DNA of 64,000 nt. Source: Membranipora membranacea (Eukaryota > Bryozoa > Gymnolaemata > Cheilostomatida > Membraniporidae). A program made the position numbers and the translations under genes. The notes under the pieces are model-generated. The model did not search any database, was not told where the DNA came from, and saw only the letters and a program-made list of their open reading frames with translations. The DNA lies in NCBI GenBank assembly GCA_914767715.1, contig OU612071.1, forward strand, positions 27,403,681 through 27,467,680, written 5' to 3'. How positions within the stretch are numbered: position 1 is the stretch's first letter; each line of letters begins with the position of its first letter. Shown here piece after piece: positions 1-12,379 of this stretch.

Positions 1-2119
1 TCATTACACTAACAATCACGCAGATAAGATGATGATTTCATACCAGCAGGCAGCGCCACTACCATCGCACCATTAGGTCCATCTCTGTGCCTGTAGACAA
101 ATAGAGCTCAGCGTAAGCGGCTTTGCCTGCTTGGCCACTTGGACCAGGGTTTGAGACCCTCTATATCCCTGAACATACAATAATCATCCTATCTAACAGT
201 ATACCATAAGAAGTATGACATGCTGTGACGTCCCACGTGGTGTGCCAGCTGATTCTTAATGCCGAACGACTGCCGTCACTTGAGAAGTTTGAGAGGCCAT
301 AACTTCCTCAATATTTGGATTCTGAAGCTCAACATTGCTCACATGATAGAATAAAATGTGGAGAATAAGATGTGATACGAAATAGCAGCCTCAAATTAAG
401 TCTGAAAGTCTACGCTCTGAACCAATAATATTTTGTTTATAGTGCAAAAACGGTTATAAAAACGTCATCGTAAGGTGACCACCCAGCCACATGAAATTTA
501 AATGGAGCAGTAATGAATTTTCTTGAGTGGGAATGGGATGTCCTGAAGTGAAATCATGTGATACACATGGCTTTTCAAGTTTTATTCCAAAAAACGCATC
601 GGAAAGTGGTGAAAATACATCAATATCGCCCAGTTCCAATGATTTAAAATCATTTCCTTCAAATTATACGTGCTCTTATTGGTCGATTTTGACGTTTATG
701 ATTTATGTTTTAGAGGTTGCCTAGATACCGTTGTCAAGATTGAAATTGAACGTTGCTAATGAAGCACATGGACTGGGGACTCTGGTCCTTACACCTAGTT
801 TGAATTATGTTTGAGTGTCAACAAATGACAACATTCAAATGAGTTTTGTTTGAGCCATGGTTGCGCATCACATGATTGGTATCACTGTAACAACTTTATA
901 ACTAGCCATTCAGCTGTCAGGGAAAAGAAAATGTCTCTCAATTTTGTTCAATCACTAATATTTGATATATACTTATGTGTTTTGTATAAAATCTTGAACT
1001 TTTCCAGAGGGCCGTAAAGTTATCAACAGACAATCAGGACTAGTTGTATGTAAACTGTAAAATGATCAAGTGATGACTTTGATTTCTGTTTCTTCAAGGA
1101 CCTAAGGGAGTTTCAGCTTATTGCAGGACTAAAAAGTGTAAAGTTTTTGGATATTAGTATTATCATGTGTGAAATAGAATGGGCAGCTTGGACTGTGTAA
1201 GTAGGCAATAATAAGAAACTGTGTCAAATTATTGTTTGAAGTTGACATATGGTCGAGTTTATAGCCCAGTTTGGAAACTAGAATCATGCGTCAAATTCAA
1301 ACTATGATTGTGGAATAAACATGCAGAAGCTCTATCTCCTTCGCATTGATTTATGTTATAAATTGATTGTAGAGCGAGATGATTGAGGAATGTCTTGTCT
1401 TTGTCATTGTCTATGTCTTCTTGTGACGTGTGATTCTTCCTCATCGGTGTAAACAACGATTCATGATATATTTGGCGCCAAAATGGAGCTAAACTATGGA
1501 CTCAGAATCGGTCAAAAAAATGAGAGCCAGATTATTAATTCATTGACAATCATCTTCCTGTGATAAGAAAGAGGTTGCAAAATCTATCTGGTAATGTGAA
1601 ATGAGACAAGATACGATAACTTGTCAATCCCAGAAAATCAGCTCGTTTCATGTTAAATATAATAATAATAACAGTTTAACTTGTTGATCAATCATGAATG
1701 ACACATAAGATTGTGCATACAACATATATCTTAATGCATCAGGTGAATTTGTTAAAAATATTGTTATTGATGATAATATGGAATGACAACTTCTACCTTC
1801 CATGATACTTAGATTCTTAGATTCACGTCATGTCAAACGTGACCAACAATGTGATATGTATATGTGACGACAACTCGACGTAACAGGAAAAGACAATTAT
1901 TAGATTTTGTAATCTCTCATATAATGTGATAAATATTTAGTGTTTGATAGCGGGAAACTGGTGAGTCGTTATTATCATATAAGCTTAGCATTATTCTAAA
2001 GTTAAACAACCCATGATCATTGTACATGTCATTGTCATGTTGTTACTTTTGTTGAGTGTTCTCTGTAGTAATGCCAATCTCAATTGTACGAATAACCAAA
2101 AACTCTTGTAAGCTGATAT
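1..2119. other. No gene recognised
   Basis: AT-rich sequence with only short open frames (the best about 65 codons, at 527-724) that show no recognisable domain or convincing splice context. It lies downstream of the 3' end of the C4-like gene on the minus strand, so part of 1.9-2.1 kb may be its 3' UTR. Confidence 0.5.
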
Positions 2120-4263
2120 TTATCTGGAGCACACAACACACATGACCACTCTATACCTTCTTAGATGACTTGTTGGCGGGCAAGGGATCCCTTTATCGCA
2201 GACAACTCCCACAAATCTCAAATAATCTAGTCGTGTTGGTGACTGTACAAAAGGCCCAAATAGCTGGCGCCAGCCGTAGTCTACAAATATACATCAATGT
2301 GTTCAATTATGGTCATAGATCTTTGAGCCAATATGCAGTAAGTTAGCACTATCAAGTAATTATTTTTCTAGCTTTGAAAAGGACCTTAGCTAATTTCAAT
2401 AAAATCAGAAGGATTTAATGTCATTGATACAACATTACTATTCCAAAACTCTACATTACCATCGAACATGTGGAAATAAGTGAACCCAATAACTATTTCA
2501 TACTTGAACTGCGCCCATATTTTATCACTTGGCTCTCCGTTTGCTTGAACAAGATAAACACCACATGACTACTGTTACTACCACACCAAGATCGAACAGT
2601 CTGGCTAAATGTATATTCCATATTTGTAAATAAAACTAAACCCATGCAACTTATGCGCACTTTAATATTCTCTTAGACAACTTACTGCCTGATTGTGTGA
2701 TTGGGGCTAGAGTTGGATAACGGTCCATGCATGCGTTCTGAGAATATCTTGTCTTAGTTAAGAATCCCCTGTATTCTAGTGTCCAGTTTGAAGGGCATGT
2801 CTGTCTATCCGGGATCATAATCTGCACATTGAAAATAATTAATATACATAGCCATGGATATCTGATTTAAATATTTAAAAACAAGCCTCAATTTTATGTT
2901 TTAGGAGTAAATTACAAAATATCAGCTTACCAACCTGTGATTTTCTGTTCGAATGGCAGACGCTGCATGTATGCTGGTATTCTTTTATGGGAGATGACAA
3001 AGTGTGAAATTGGAGGATTGGTGAGGATGAATATATCTCCTTATCTAGATTCATCTGCTCTAGGTAGGGGGCCATAAAATAATACAGTGGAAGCAGTGTT
3101 ATCTAAAACAAAGAGAGTAATATCACATTCTCAAATTTTTTGCACAATACACAGCATAGTCATGCAACTGGATGTGATTATGACATGTTTTAATGTGAAT
3201 GCATTGTACCTGCTTATCCAGGGAACTGAGTGAATTCTGATGGGACTTGTAATCCGGATCATATGGTAGACAAGCAAGATGAGAACCACGACTTCTTACA
3301 TGACCCCATCTGCTATTACCCCCTCCTTGATCGTCTCTGCTACGCCAAAAACCTGTAACAATATAAATTATTAAATTCAACCATACCACTAAATTGGTGA
3401 GCCCTTTGTCTTGATATTGTTATGGCATGTTCTGTTTGACATGAACTTGCTGGGAATCTCAAGCAGACACTTTGATGCAACTATGTGAGCTTCAACCTGT
3501 TTATAGTTGGCAGATTAAGAAATAACATTATCCATTAGCAAATAGGTATGGCTTCTGAACCGGGCAAAGTGTTCCGGGCCTGAAATTCTGTAACAAAAGT
3601 TCACAAGGCTACATCTCCTAGTATTCAAAACATCATCACATATCCTTCAAGAACCAAAAATTTTCCCCACATTCTATGAAGGTCACCCTAGGTCTGTCTA
3701 GTGGATTATCTGATCTAGTAATGAGTTGCAAGATACAATCTTGACACACAACTTTGTGTGGTGGGATTGTGCTGCTGAAGGAATCATAGACTCATTTACC
3801 TTGCCACATAATATATATATTGCGTTTTACAACAGAACTATTCATGAACAAGGACAGGATAAAATGTACACATCAGATCGTTAGTTCTTATTTCCATGCA
3901 TATTTTTGCTTATATAACGACCTAGACAAAAATGAAAATTACTAAACAACCTACAATCTTACCGCTGTAAACCAGTTGGGCTCCTGCAGGACATATATCT
4001 TTACCCCATCTTGTGTATGTAGCTCCACCTGAATCTAAGGCTGTTAATGAGGTTGAAGTGTATCGTTTCTCAGACAAGACTGAACCCTGCATTGCTACCT
4101 CTTCTCTGTATTGTGTTATTTCTGACAGCACATCATTATGAAGGATCATCAGAGAGATCGTTACTCCAAGAGAAGCAGCGATAGCTAAGCTGCTAACAAC
4201 GATTAAAATTGTCTCACTCATTTCTTTCACCTTCAACTTTAATCCAATAGAAGACCGGAGCAC
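2120..4263 (-). CDS. Short-chain collagen C4-like type II membrane protein (5 exons)
   Basis: I join exons 4263-3963, 3352-3210, 3102-2935, 2821-2686 and 2280-2120. All introns are GT-AG and the phases agree (1, 0, 0, 1). The likely start is the ATG at 4221. A polypyrimidine-AG just above 4263 suggests that an untranslated first exon lies further upstream. The product is 288 residues. Residues 5-27 form one hydrophobic segment (signal anchor), followed by a short polar stalk. The motif GGATYTRWGKDICPAGAQLV (from residue 64) opens the conserved domain of short-chain collagen C4 proteins. Later hallmarks are ACLPYDPDY, a CSVC motif, IMIPDRQTCPSNW, and a Cys-rich end with CPP and VVMCVVCSR. Gly-X-Y repeats are absent. 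In this family the domain is extracellular; its exact role is unclear. The exon 3 donor (GTTGGT) is weak, but a stronger GTAAGC 4 bases on would break the frame. Confidence 0.82.
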
Positions 4264-5140
4264 CTGGAAAAAAGACCATGTGACAGATTTTATAGGCCTA
4301 GTCTCAGGGAGGTTTAAGTGTTATTATTTGTGAAAGGATGCAAACTCTTATTTGTAATTCAAAGATAGAGACAAGACAAACGAAGAACAAAATAAGAATG
4401 GATATCATAATGACTGATAAATGTGTTGGTTCAGGTATTGACCCATAGGTGCTAAATCGCTGCCTAGTTAAAGTGATGATGTCCTGCCGTTGGTCAATCT
4501 GATAATATGGGAAACATGATGGTGATTTTACAACAGATTACTCTTCAATGAAACTGACTCGATGAACTAACCTTGATTTGCCTGTATAACTCAGTTCCCC
4601 TGCTGTAGCTGTTGAGCACAGAGATTCAACTCAAGAATAAACAAAAAAGTGATTCAAAATACCATATAAATACATAGTTTTTGATCTTTTGGTTTTGATT
4701 TGAAAAGAAATTGTGATCATTTATGATATCATTGCAAAAAATTCATAAGTTTTTTGCACATAATATGGGGAACTTATTACCATGGAAATGATTATAATGA
4801 CTTTAACATTTTTCTTTCAAGTTAAGTGTGGCAAAAATAGAATGACATCCTACACCTTTTTTTATTTTACATTTTTTATCAAGTTAGATGCACTAGTGTG
4901 TTAAAGGGCATACAAAAATTATATGGTATATATTACCATAAAAAAAAAAAATTTTTATTTCGCTAATGTGTTTTGACATTGTGATATAATATCCATCTTA
5001 ATACAATAGAGAAATCAGCTTCTAACAATCCAAAACTGTCCTTGTTTGAGTTGAGTTGAGTTTATTTTTACATTCATAATTATCCTTTGAAGTGGGAAGC
5101 ATCAATGATAGTGCTTGAATGTTTACAGCATTAAAAAAAA
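4264..5140. other. Intergenic or upstream region of the C4-like gene
   Basis: No coding sequence seen. It should hold the promoter and first untranslated exon of the C4-like gene, but I cannot place either. A-rich runs occur near 4940-4955. Confidence 0.45.
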
Positions 5141-5144
5141 TAAT

Positions 5145-5885
5145 TCATATAAAACGTAAAAAAACTGCTATTCCTCTTCTCTGTCCTTGCTTTCCTAGGC
5201 CTAAAAACAGTAAAGCACCTAGAGAATCTCCTGGAATTATTAAAAATGATTCTATCTTGTAGCGGATGTGCACAGCTGTTTGCCACCTTACTAAAATATG
5301 TGGTAGATTGACGTATAATAAAATCATTAAGTGGAATCTAATCCAGCATATCCGGCCTATTGCCATATGGCGCATAAGGGAAGATAATTCTGGTGGCAGT
5401 GTCTCGAACATGCTCTAGCTTGGATTTGGTAGTGTCTGATAAAAATTGATAAAAAACTAGTGCACAATAGCTGAGAACTGATCTAATTTTAGCAGAACAA
5501 AAATTAGATAAGCCAGTCGAGGACATTCCCAATTTCTTTGACTTGTCTCATTAAAAATAACTTGGAGTTGCAGCTTTTGATTATAGTATTAGCATGTGGA
5601 ATAAAAGTCAGGTGGTCATCAATGTAGATGCCTAAAATTTTCATCACTTGTCAGGGATGGATGCTGCTATTCTCAAATAATACTGGATTTCAGTGTTCTT
5701 TTAAATAGTTTTAATATAAATTCATAAGAACCATCTTGTCAGCATTCAAGAGCATTGATTGTTTGCTGACCATAGAAGGGCCTGTTCAATGGCTGGTACA
5801 ATTGATTGGCTATCAGGTACGCAAACTCTTAAAGAAAAAGTGCTATCATCTGCGTACTTGACAGTTTCTCAGGAACAATGTGTGT
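5145..5885 (-). mobile_element. LINE fragment, reverse transcriptase C-terminal half
   Basis: On the minus strand, 5880-5820 encodes VKYADDSTFSLRVC, the catalytic YADD box of a non-LTR reverse transcriptase. It is followed by a degraded palm/thumb and then the open stretches 5532-5338 and 5411-5145. These carry the usual C-terminal pattern (IRSVLSYCALVFY, then KLEHVRDTATRII). Several frameshifts and stops interrupt it. The 5' half, including any endonuclease, is missing. Most like the CR1/Jockey group of LINEs. Confidence 0.72.
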
Positions 5886-7405
5886 GGGTTGAATGTACTG
5901 TAAAAGCCCAATAAACTGCCGCTTTTTTATAATTGATAACTTCAATTAAATGCTGAAGGATTAAGGTCTGCTCAAAATGGCTGGTAAATAAATTTGCATT
6001 ATCACATAATTGTTTAATAGAAGATGACATTATTGGAAAACATGTGATGGTGAATTCAGCTTGTCAGTGACTTATATTATGTACCCTTGGCAGTTTATTA
6101 GGCTTGTACAGTACATTAAAATGTAATAGTGGTATAGAGTACCAGGGCCAATTCTAGCGGTATTTTTTGCCTGACGATAAAATGCATCGTTGTTCAGGTA
6201 TCCCTATTTGATTTGACTCTCTGACTTTGACATCGCCAAGATAAAAGTCGCAGTTCATTATATCATATTCATGTGAGCACCAACTGACCTGACAGGCAGG
6301 ATTTGATTGAATGGGAGACAATTGTATCATATAAATAAGATGACCAGGATATAGGCACTGTATGTATTACTTTTCAGGTGTACCCTCCGTATGTATTACT
6401 TATCAGGTATTCACTCTATAAGGAAACTGAAATGACTATGATTGTTATACTAAGACTAAGACAGTTCATTGTTATCCCAATTCTTATGATTTATACAACA
6501 ACAATAAGAGGGGCTCTATAGAGACATATAACATCACTATGACACAAACTTGAAGCTATTGAACCTTTGGAAGGGAGCCGAAGTAATCATTATTTAATAT
6601 TACACTAGTGTTGTTCTCCATGATCAAAGCGCAAAGTTGGCCCAGTGTTAAACAACACATAAAGCTCATGTAAGTAATAGAGGCTCCATACAGGCTCTAA
6701 GCAGGGGGGGGGGGGTTGAGCCGATATCACTATAATTGTAAAAACCCAGAACCTCCTTTCACAATTATATTCTCAAATGCTTGGACAGACTATCGTGGAC
6801 CACACATTGTAAAGCTTAAAATGACCGACCCCTCCCCTCTCCCCCATAGCTGATATGACATAGGCGCTTCACACACTCTCTCTAGTGCTAAAGTTATTAA
6901 CTCCTATATAAAGTTTTCTTTAGCTACAACCCTGCTATAGATATTTATACTGAGTGAATAAGACATATCACAACATTCCTCACATCTGCACTGGAATTTC
7001 TCAACTTTTTAAAGGTGTTGCTTATTTTTTAAATTTACAGATAAAATTGAGGTTGTTTGAGATTGTGTTCCAGGCAATTTTACTATTTACAGCATTGATA
7101 ATAAATACTCTACTGTCTCATTTATTATGATGCACTGCCTAAGTTGTACAGGGCAGTTGATAAATCCAATAATCAATTTATAAATTATTAATCATCGCAT
7201 CACGCTTATTGCCACCTGCTTCACATAATTGTGTGTTAGAAGTACATCCAGCTGTTTAACTTTCCAACACACAGATATATGGACTGAAAGGTCCTCAATC
7301 AGGCACTTCTTGCTTCCTGGAGTGCCTAAAAATCATCGCCTAGAATTATTATGCTGCAGTGTTAAACATTTCAATATTATGCATGTCTCATGTTAAGAGT
7401 AATTC
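5886..7405. other. Non-coding; contains a G12 run
   Basis: No gene recognised. There is a 12-G run at 6704-6715 and a C-rich stretch near 6825-6845. Confidence 0.45.
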
Positions 7406-7410
7406 CCATG

Positions 7411-7485
7411 TATACACGGTAGCCAGTTTTCTGGCAATGTTAGAATAATATTCTAACACTGCCAGAAAACTGGCTACCATGTATA
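7411..7485. repeat. Near-perfect 75-bp palindrome
   Basis: The left arm TATACACGGTAGCCAGTTTT is mirrored by a right arm ending in the complement of TATACATGGTAGCC. The centre is TAGAATAATATTCTA, with virtually no loop. Arms are about 37 bp with very few mismatches. It looks like a small foldback MITE or solo-tip remnant. No target duplication was identified. Confidence 0.8.
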
Positions 7486-7569
7486 AATGATGGATTTGTG
7501 TATCATGGATTTGCACTTGGCAATTTTGCACTTTTCATAGCCAGCAAAGCTGACAGTGTTATATGCTAT

Positions 7570-7824
7570 TACATCAAAAACTCTGAACATGGAATCACAT
7601 AATCCGGGGGGGGGGGGGGGCAGCAGAATGTTGTCGGGCACTGAGACAAATTATTCACTTCTTCCATCAAACAGTTTAATTGTTTAGTTGAGCCGGTGAT
7701 AGATCTATCAATAGCTAAACTAAACAATTAAACTGATTGATCGAAGAAGTGAATAATTTGTCTCAGTGCCCGACAACATTCTGCCCCCGGATTATGTGAT
7801 TCCATGTTCAGAGTTTTTGATGTA
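7570..7824. repeat. 255-bp foldback element with long arms and a G15/C5 asymmetry
   Basis: The arms start TACATCAAAAACTCTGAAC at 7570 and end with the reverse complement at 7824. Each arm is about 120 bp and nearly identical, around a short centre near 7695-7710. The left arm has a run of 15 G (7606-7620), while the right arm has only 5 C at the matching position (7784-7788). The high arm identity suggests recent formation or arm homogenisation. Confidence 0.82.
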
Positions 7825-8213
7825 CTGAGGTTGGCATAGGCATTATGCGCCACAGATTGATTGCAGCTGGAACAGACACAAATGCAGATGGTGTGACACT
7901 GAAGTGTACTGTTGAAGCAGTTTGTGTTGTAGGTTGAGGTGTTGCAACTGCAGAATGTAGAGGGGAAAATATTTCAGGTGAAGGATTGTCTTCTCTTGTT
8001 GCGAGTGGTCGAGCTGGGGTGGTGTCAATCACTGAGCTAGAATCTTCCCCCTGTATGCCGTGGCCAACATTGTGAAGTTAAGTTGGCTGACCTAGTGAGC
8101 CAGTAGTGGTGACCAGAGTAGAATAAGCAGCAGCTTGAAGTTGTCTGAGCTCACCTGTATTGACGTCTGTGATTGGCTGTGGTGGGGTGGCTCGCTGGAG
8201 ATCAGGATCACTC

Positions 8214-8591
8214 TCATTGTAGTAGGACTGCAATCGTAGAACAAGTTGAGGTTTGCTGCCACTGTAGGGTTGGTCGAGTTGAGCTAGCTCCTACTTTAGC
8301 ATCGGGATGCTCCATCGTGTGAGACTGTCTAGGATTCGCTGTTGTAGTGACATGATTGGTTTGGTAGCGTGAAGGCTGATACTGAGAACTGCCGGAGTCT
8401 ACACCGCTTATTTGAGAGACAAAATGCACTTTTACGCAGGGGCAAGGCGCACGGTGTATAGCATTGACAATTAAAGTGATGAGGGGTTCTGGTAACAATA
8501 GCAATGAAACCACAATGAATAATGTGTGATAATGTACACATAAAATGACACACCCTAACCCTATAAATGCAATATAACAGTGTAAGAGCAT
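8214..8591 (-). CDS. Possible exon of a membrane protein, unrecognised
   Basis: An open minus-strand frame of 125 codons starts with a strongly hydrophobic stretch of about 45 residues (one or two membrane segments) and then turns Ser/Thr/Pro-rich. Below it, 8235-8040 and 8032-7808 carry further Ser/Thr/Pro-rich open frames. These include a candidate exon that begins after TTGCAG near 8234 and ends at a good GTGAGC donor near 8154. A cytoplasmic-tail gene is possible, but stops break the simple reading and I do not recognise a family. It could equally be chance. Confidence 0.2.
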   Translation of the reverse strand: MLLHCYIAFIGLGCVILCVHYHTLFIVVSLLLLPEPLITLIVNAIHRAPCPCVKVHFVSQISGVDSGSSQYQPSRYQTNHVTTTANPRQSHTMEHPDAKVGASSTRPTLQWQQTSTCSTIAVLLQ

Positions 8592-9125
8592 GTAAGTATA
8601 CCATGAATGTCAGGTACAGGTTGTCGATAGGTCACAGTATATAATCAAAAACAACTGTAGAGAAACTAGAAACTGCGCTTTTAAGGCAGACTAGTTCTAA
8701 TAACAAATTGTCAAGGAGTGATGATGCTGCAATTTTACTGCAAGCTTAGAGATTGTCAATACAGTGAGAAAGCAGCGATTAGTTGAGAGCAGGCAACTCC
8801 AAAAATGCATGAAATGAGCAATGCATATAATACAATGTACATGTGTATTTTATTGTGATATGGTTTGATCTCACCAATTATCTAGAGAGCAGATATCATC
8901 AGATATGTGTAGATTAGAGAGAGTACTTGAGCCTTGAGACTGTCCAATTTTGTCAGCCTGTCATGACAGTAGATCTGATCAGTATGATAGTACTACTGCA
9001 GCAGCGCTGGGTACAGGCTTGAGGAGAGTAGTGTAGTATAGAGCAACAGAGATTGGTCGATCGACATCGCCTGAGCGGATGGGTACAGGGTAGACATGCG
9101 AGTAAGGTAGAGTAGCGAGGCAGTG

Positions 9126-9383
9126 TTACATCACGTCGTCTTCTCCTAATGTGATTACTTTATCGAATAGTTCCGTTTTATCCCGTGAATGACGCAGGTG
9201 TAAGAGTGCTAAAGAATTTAATTTATCTCCAGTAATCTGGTAATCCTGTAACATGGATTGTTTCGTTATAAGACATGTTTGAAAGGTATAAGCGTTTGCA
9301 ACAAGATTGACATTATGCAAAAACGAGATCATAATGGCATTGTATTGAAAGGTTATGGCATTACATAGACACAAAAATAACAT
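9126..9383 (-). pseudogene. Possible hAT-type transposase remnant
   Basis: The minus-strand frame contains DKLNSLALLHLRHSR near its end, which resembles the LALLHIHRD-type motif at the C-terminus of TTF/ZnF-type hAT transposases. Only some 40 residues are suggestive and no other transposase motifs were found nearby. Treat as tentative. Confidence 0.28.
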
Positions 9384-9485
9384 TGAACATTACAATTGAT
9401 ACAAAACTCACACATTATGGGTGAATAGAAAATCCGATAGTGAGCAATAGTGAGCAATTATATATGGTGACTAGTCGCGATCGCA

Positions 9486-9507
9486 TCTAGCTAGCTAGCT
9501 AGCTAGA
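9486..9507. repeat. (CTAG)n microsatellite
   Basis: About five tandem CTAG units, self-complementary. Confidence 0.85.
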
Positions 9508-9839
9508 TATAGTATTTCTGAAAAATGCAACAGAATTGTATATCTGATACCACAGAAAACAATGTCCACATGTAATGTAATGCGATGAAATGTTATGCAT
9601 AAATCAGCAAGTTATTAAACTGTATGAATAAAAAAGTAAGAACCACTTACAATATTGATAGAGTGCTTGGCTAAGAGATGTGTCCTTGTCAATATCTGGG
9701 TGACTAGTGATAGTATATGGGTGAAAAGGTGAAAAGCTTTAAATGGGTAAATTGGTGAAAAAGCTTTCACCATTGTATTGAAAGCGATGACTAGCAGCTT
9801 ATTAGACAAAGCAGTAATTTATCCTGAACGCTGTTTTAG

Positions 9840-11100
9840 AACAACGGTGGGCTTTGTCAATGCTATGACACCGATTACCAGACCAAGCCAAGCGCAACTC
9901 CCACGGTAACATATCAAATATCATGGCCAAATAGTCAATCAAGTGTTTGCCAAGACCAGGAATATATATATGGATATATGCACAAAAGTGGATTGAAAAA
10001 TGCCTTCACAAGAGCTTTAATTCCATTCAAAGACAAAAACTCTTGACTACAACTCGGCAAAGAGAAAAAATGATGCGCTCAGCATGTTCGACATTTATTT
10101 TATTGATTTATTTTATTTATTTATTTATATTTATTTAACTGCTGTAAAGGTAAGTTATTTGTTCTGTTTACTGGAGCTGCCCAGAAAATCACGTAGCTTA
10201 AACAGTACTTCTATTTCCTTCGCAATATCGGTTTCAACATTTTATCCGCACCCATTCGGGGAAAGCGTGTGGGGACAGCCTGCGGATACATCGTGTCATT
10301 ACACCATAGCAGTCTACTAATTAATAGTGTTATAACCTTTTCGCATACACAAGTAGCCTACTAAATTTTGTAAATAAGTCTGTAGATTAGATATATGGAG
10401 TTGTCCCGCCACTGTTGTTAAAAAGACAACCCCCATTCCCGATGAGAGACATATGTGCAATTGAATTGAATTTTTTGTATTGAATTGAATTGAATTTATA
10501 AAGACAGTTGGAGCGTGCAAATGGATATAAGAGCATGCGTCAACAAATATCTAAAATCTTGCAGAAATCAATGGATATCAACATCCACATTAAACATACT
10601 GCTTGCAGCACAAAATATCACCACTACTGGATAAAAACAATAATAAATAAGGTTATTTTGATTGTATATCGTTACATTAATATACAATCAGTTGACAACT
10701 GATTGCACTATTATGGCAACAACCATTTCACTGAATTGCTTAATTCGCAAAACGATCAGAATATCTAGGACAACATGTTTATGCTTCTACAGTGACCATT
10801 GACTTCTGGGGAACGATACTCAATAGCGCTCCATTTCATTCCAAGTCAAAGACTCTTGACTACAAGCTTTTAATCCTATGTTTGTAATGCCTTAGATCTA
10901 ACTCAGACTCACTTTAGTTTTTCACCCTGCAGAGATTAAACTACTTAAATTTGAGTATTAAAGGCATAATCCCGCTTAGCCTTCTACCCCGAGCAGTTTG
11001 CTTATCATCACTTAATGCCCTCAATCTAATCCTTACATGAATTATAAACAAAGGAATTAAATGCTGGCCAACTCCACAAAACAAAGTGAGTGTGTTAAAC
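9840..11100. other. Non-coding, low-complexity patches
   Basis: TTTA-rich and TTGAATTGAA-rich low-complexity stretches lie at about 10095-10138 and 10455-10500. No gene is recognised; open frames here are short and repetitive. Confidence 0.45.
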
Positions 11101-11109
11101 CCCAGCTTA

Positions 11110-11460
11110 CAAGCAATAGGATTACTTAGCTTTTGTCTTCACACAGTGCTGTTGCCAAATCCATGCAGATGCGCTTTCTGCCTCATATACTATGCTTTTT
11201 GTGGCTTGTTTGAGTTCTCTGCCCGACCGCCCAACTCTAGTCAGAAATTTGGTAGCTGATCTAGCCATGAATCTACGGCAGCCAACTTCCACTACGAATA
11301 ATTCGCAATTCCAACCTTTGTCTTGGCATTGTGTCACCAGATCTTCGTAAACAAAATATTCTGAAATGTTTGGCACTAAAAAAGAGCACACATACGTAAT
11401 CAGAATTGGATGATCTATCAACCTAGATGGGAAAAGGAGAAAGTGAATCTGAACCAAACG
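11110..11460 (-). mobile_element. LINE ORF2 C-terminal tail fragment
   Basis: The minus-strand frame of about 110 codons reads YEDLVTQCQDKGWNCELFVV, then EVGCRRFMARSATKFLTRVG, then a helical AIK-like segment and WIWQQ. This is the pattern I know from the extreme C-terminus of some animal LINE polyproteins (xxWxxxxxPVEVGCRGF followed by a Trp-rich end). No reverse transcriptase is attached. A related piece of DNA is present at 37311-37385. Confidence 0.55.
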
Positions 11461-11655
11461 CCCCCTCTAATATTTCGCTCGCCTGCTCCAAAATTGTCTG
11501 GGTGAATAGTACATTAGACATCCAGCTTGTTTACATTGTCTGAGCTGTCTCTGAAACACAACGTATTATTGAGTGCCACAGAGCATACCCATAACCTAGA
11601 AGTTTCTCCGGTATAAGGCACAAATTCTGGGCACAACTCAAAGTGTAAGAATTTA

Positions 11656-12062
11656 TTGGTTAATTTTTCCGAAAGGTCTAGTCATGGAGCAATGATAAGA
11701 GGTAGACTTCTAGGCAAGATGCTGTCAAAACTGCAATCTAATTTAAGAAAACGTGAAGAGCCCAGGGAGAAAGTCAAGGACCAATTTGAGATGTACATGA
11801 ACAGACCAAATCTAGACAAGGACGCTGACCCTCGTTTATGGTGGGACAACAACAAAGCTGTATTCCCGCAGCCTGCACCACTAGCGAGGAAAATACCTTT
11901 ATTCTCCAGCCACTATGTTTTCCAGCCACTAGTATTCTCCAGCCACTAGTGTTCACAGTGAGCGACTTTTCAGTATACGTGGAAACATAATATCAGCTAA
12001 AAGAAACCGGTTACAGCCGCAACTAACTTTGCAGCTGGTATTCTTACATGCCACAAGACGCG
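11656..12062 (+). pseudogene. hAT transposase C-terminal fragment
   Basis: The frame starting near 11785 reads DKDADPRLWWDNNKAVFPQ, the acidic/WW block preceding the hAT dimerisation domain. After a disrupted stretch (11901-11950), the dimerisation motif resumes in another frame as PATSVHSERLFSIRGNIIS, then AKRNRLQPQL and LVFLHATRR. This is the classic xPATSxxSERxFSxxGxI signature near the end of hAT/ZBED transposases. The break coincides with a 17-bp unit present three times. The N-terminal zinc finger and DDE core are absent, so this is a relic. Confidence 0.75.
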
Positions 12063-12108
12063 GAATAATATAATCTTACATAAAAGTACACTTGGTACCT
12101 ATTCAATA

Positions 12109-12210
12109 GCACATAGAAAACTTGCCAATTGCTCAGTCTGTTGTCTTGTAAGTTTACTATATTTAACTGCACATAGAAAACTAGCCCATTGTTCAGTCTC
12201 TTGTATTACA
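12109..12210. repeat. Tandem duplication, 60-bp period
   Basis: Two copies of a segment that starts GCACATAGAAAACT, at 12109 and 12169, share about 40 of 45 bases including CAGTCT and TTGT. They lie directly downstream of the hAT relic. Confidence 0.65.
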
Positions 12211-12379
12211 TTTGTATGTACAAAACAACTTCTTTGTTTCCACTATGATTGCTAGGAAAAATATCAGTCATCACTCTTGGTCTTATTCCATTGAACTCTG
12301 AGTCTAGCAAGGTGGATTGGCTTTGCCAGATTTATGACTTAACATCTGGCTGGTAGGTAGTGTAATTTTTTATTTCAGG

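Noticed and set aside
454-724. Overlapping 61- and 65-codon frames on opposite strands
   Set aside because: Short, mutually overlapping and without any motif; expected by chance.
2935-2939. Stronger donor GTAAGC for exon 3 of the C4-like gene
   Set aside because: Using it puts a stop codon six codons into the next exon, while the weaker GTTGGT keeps the conserved IMIP motif in frame.
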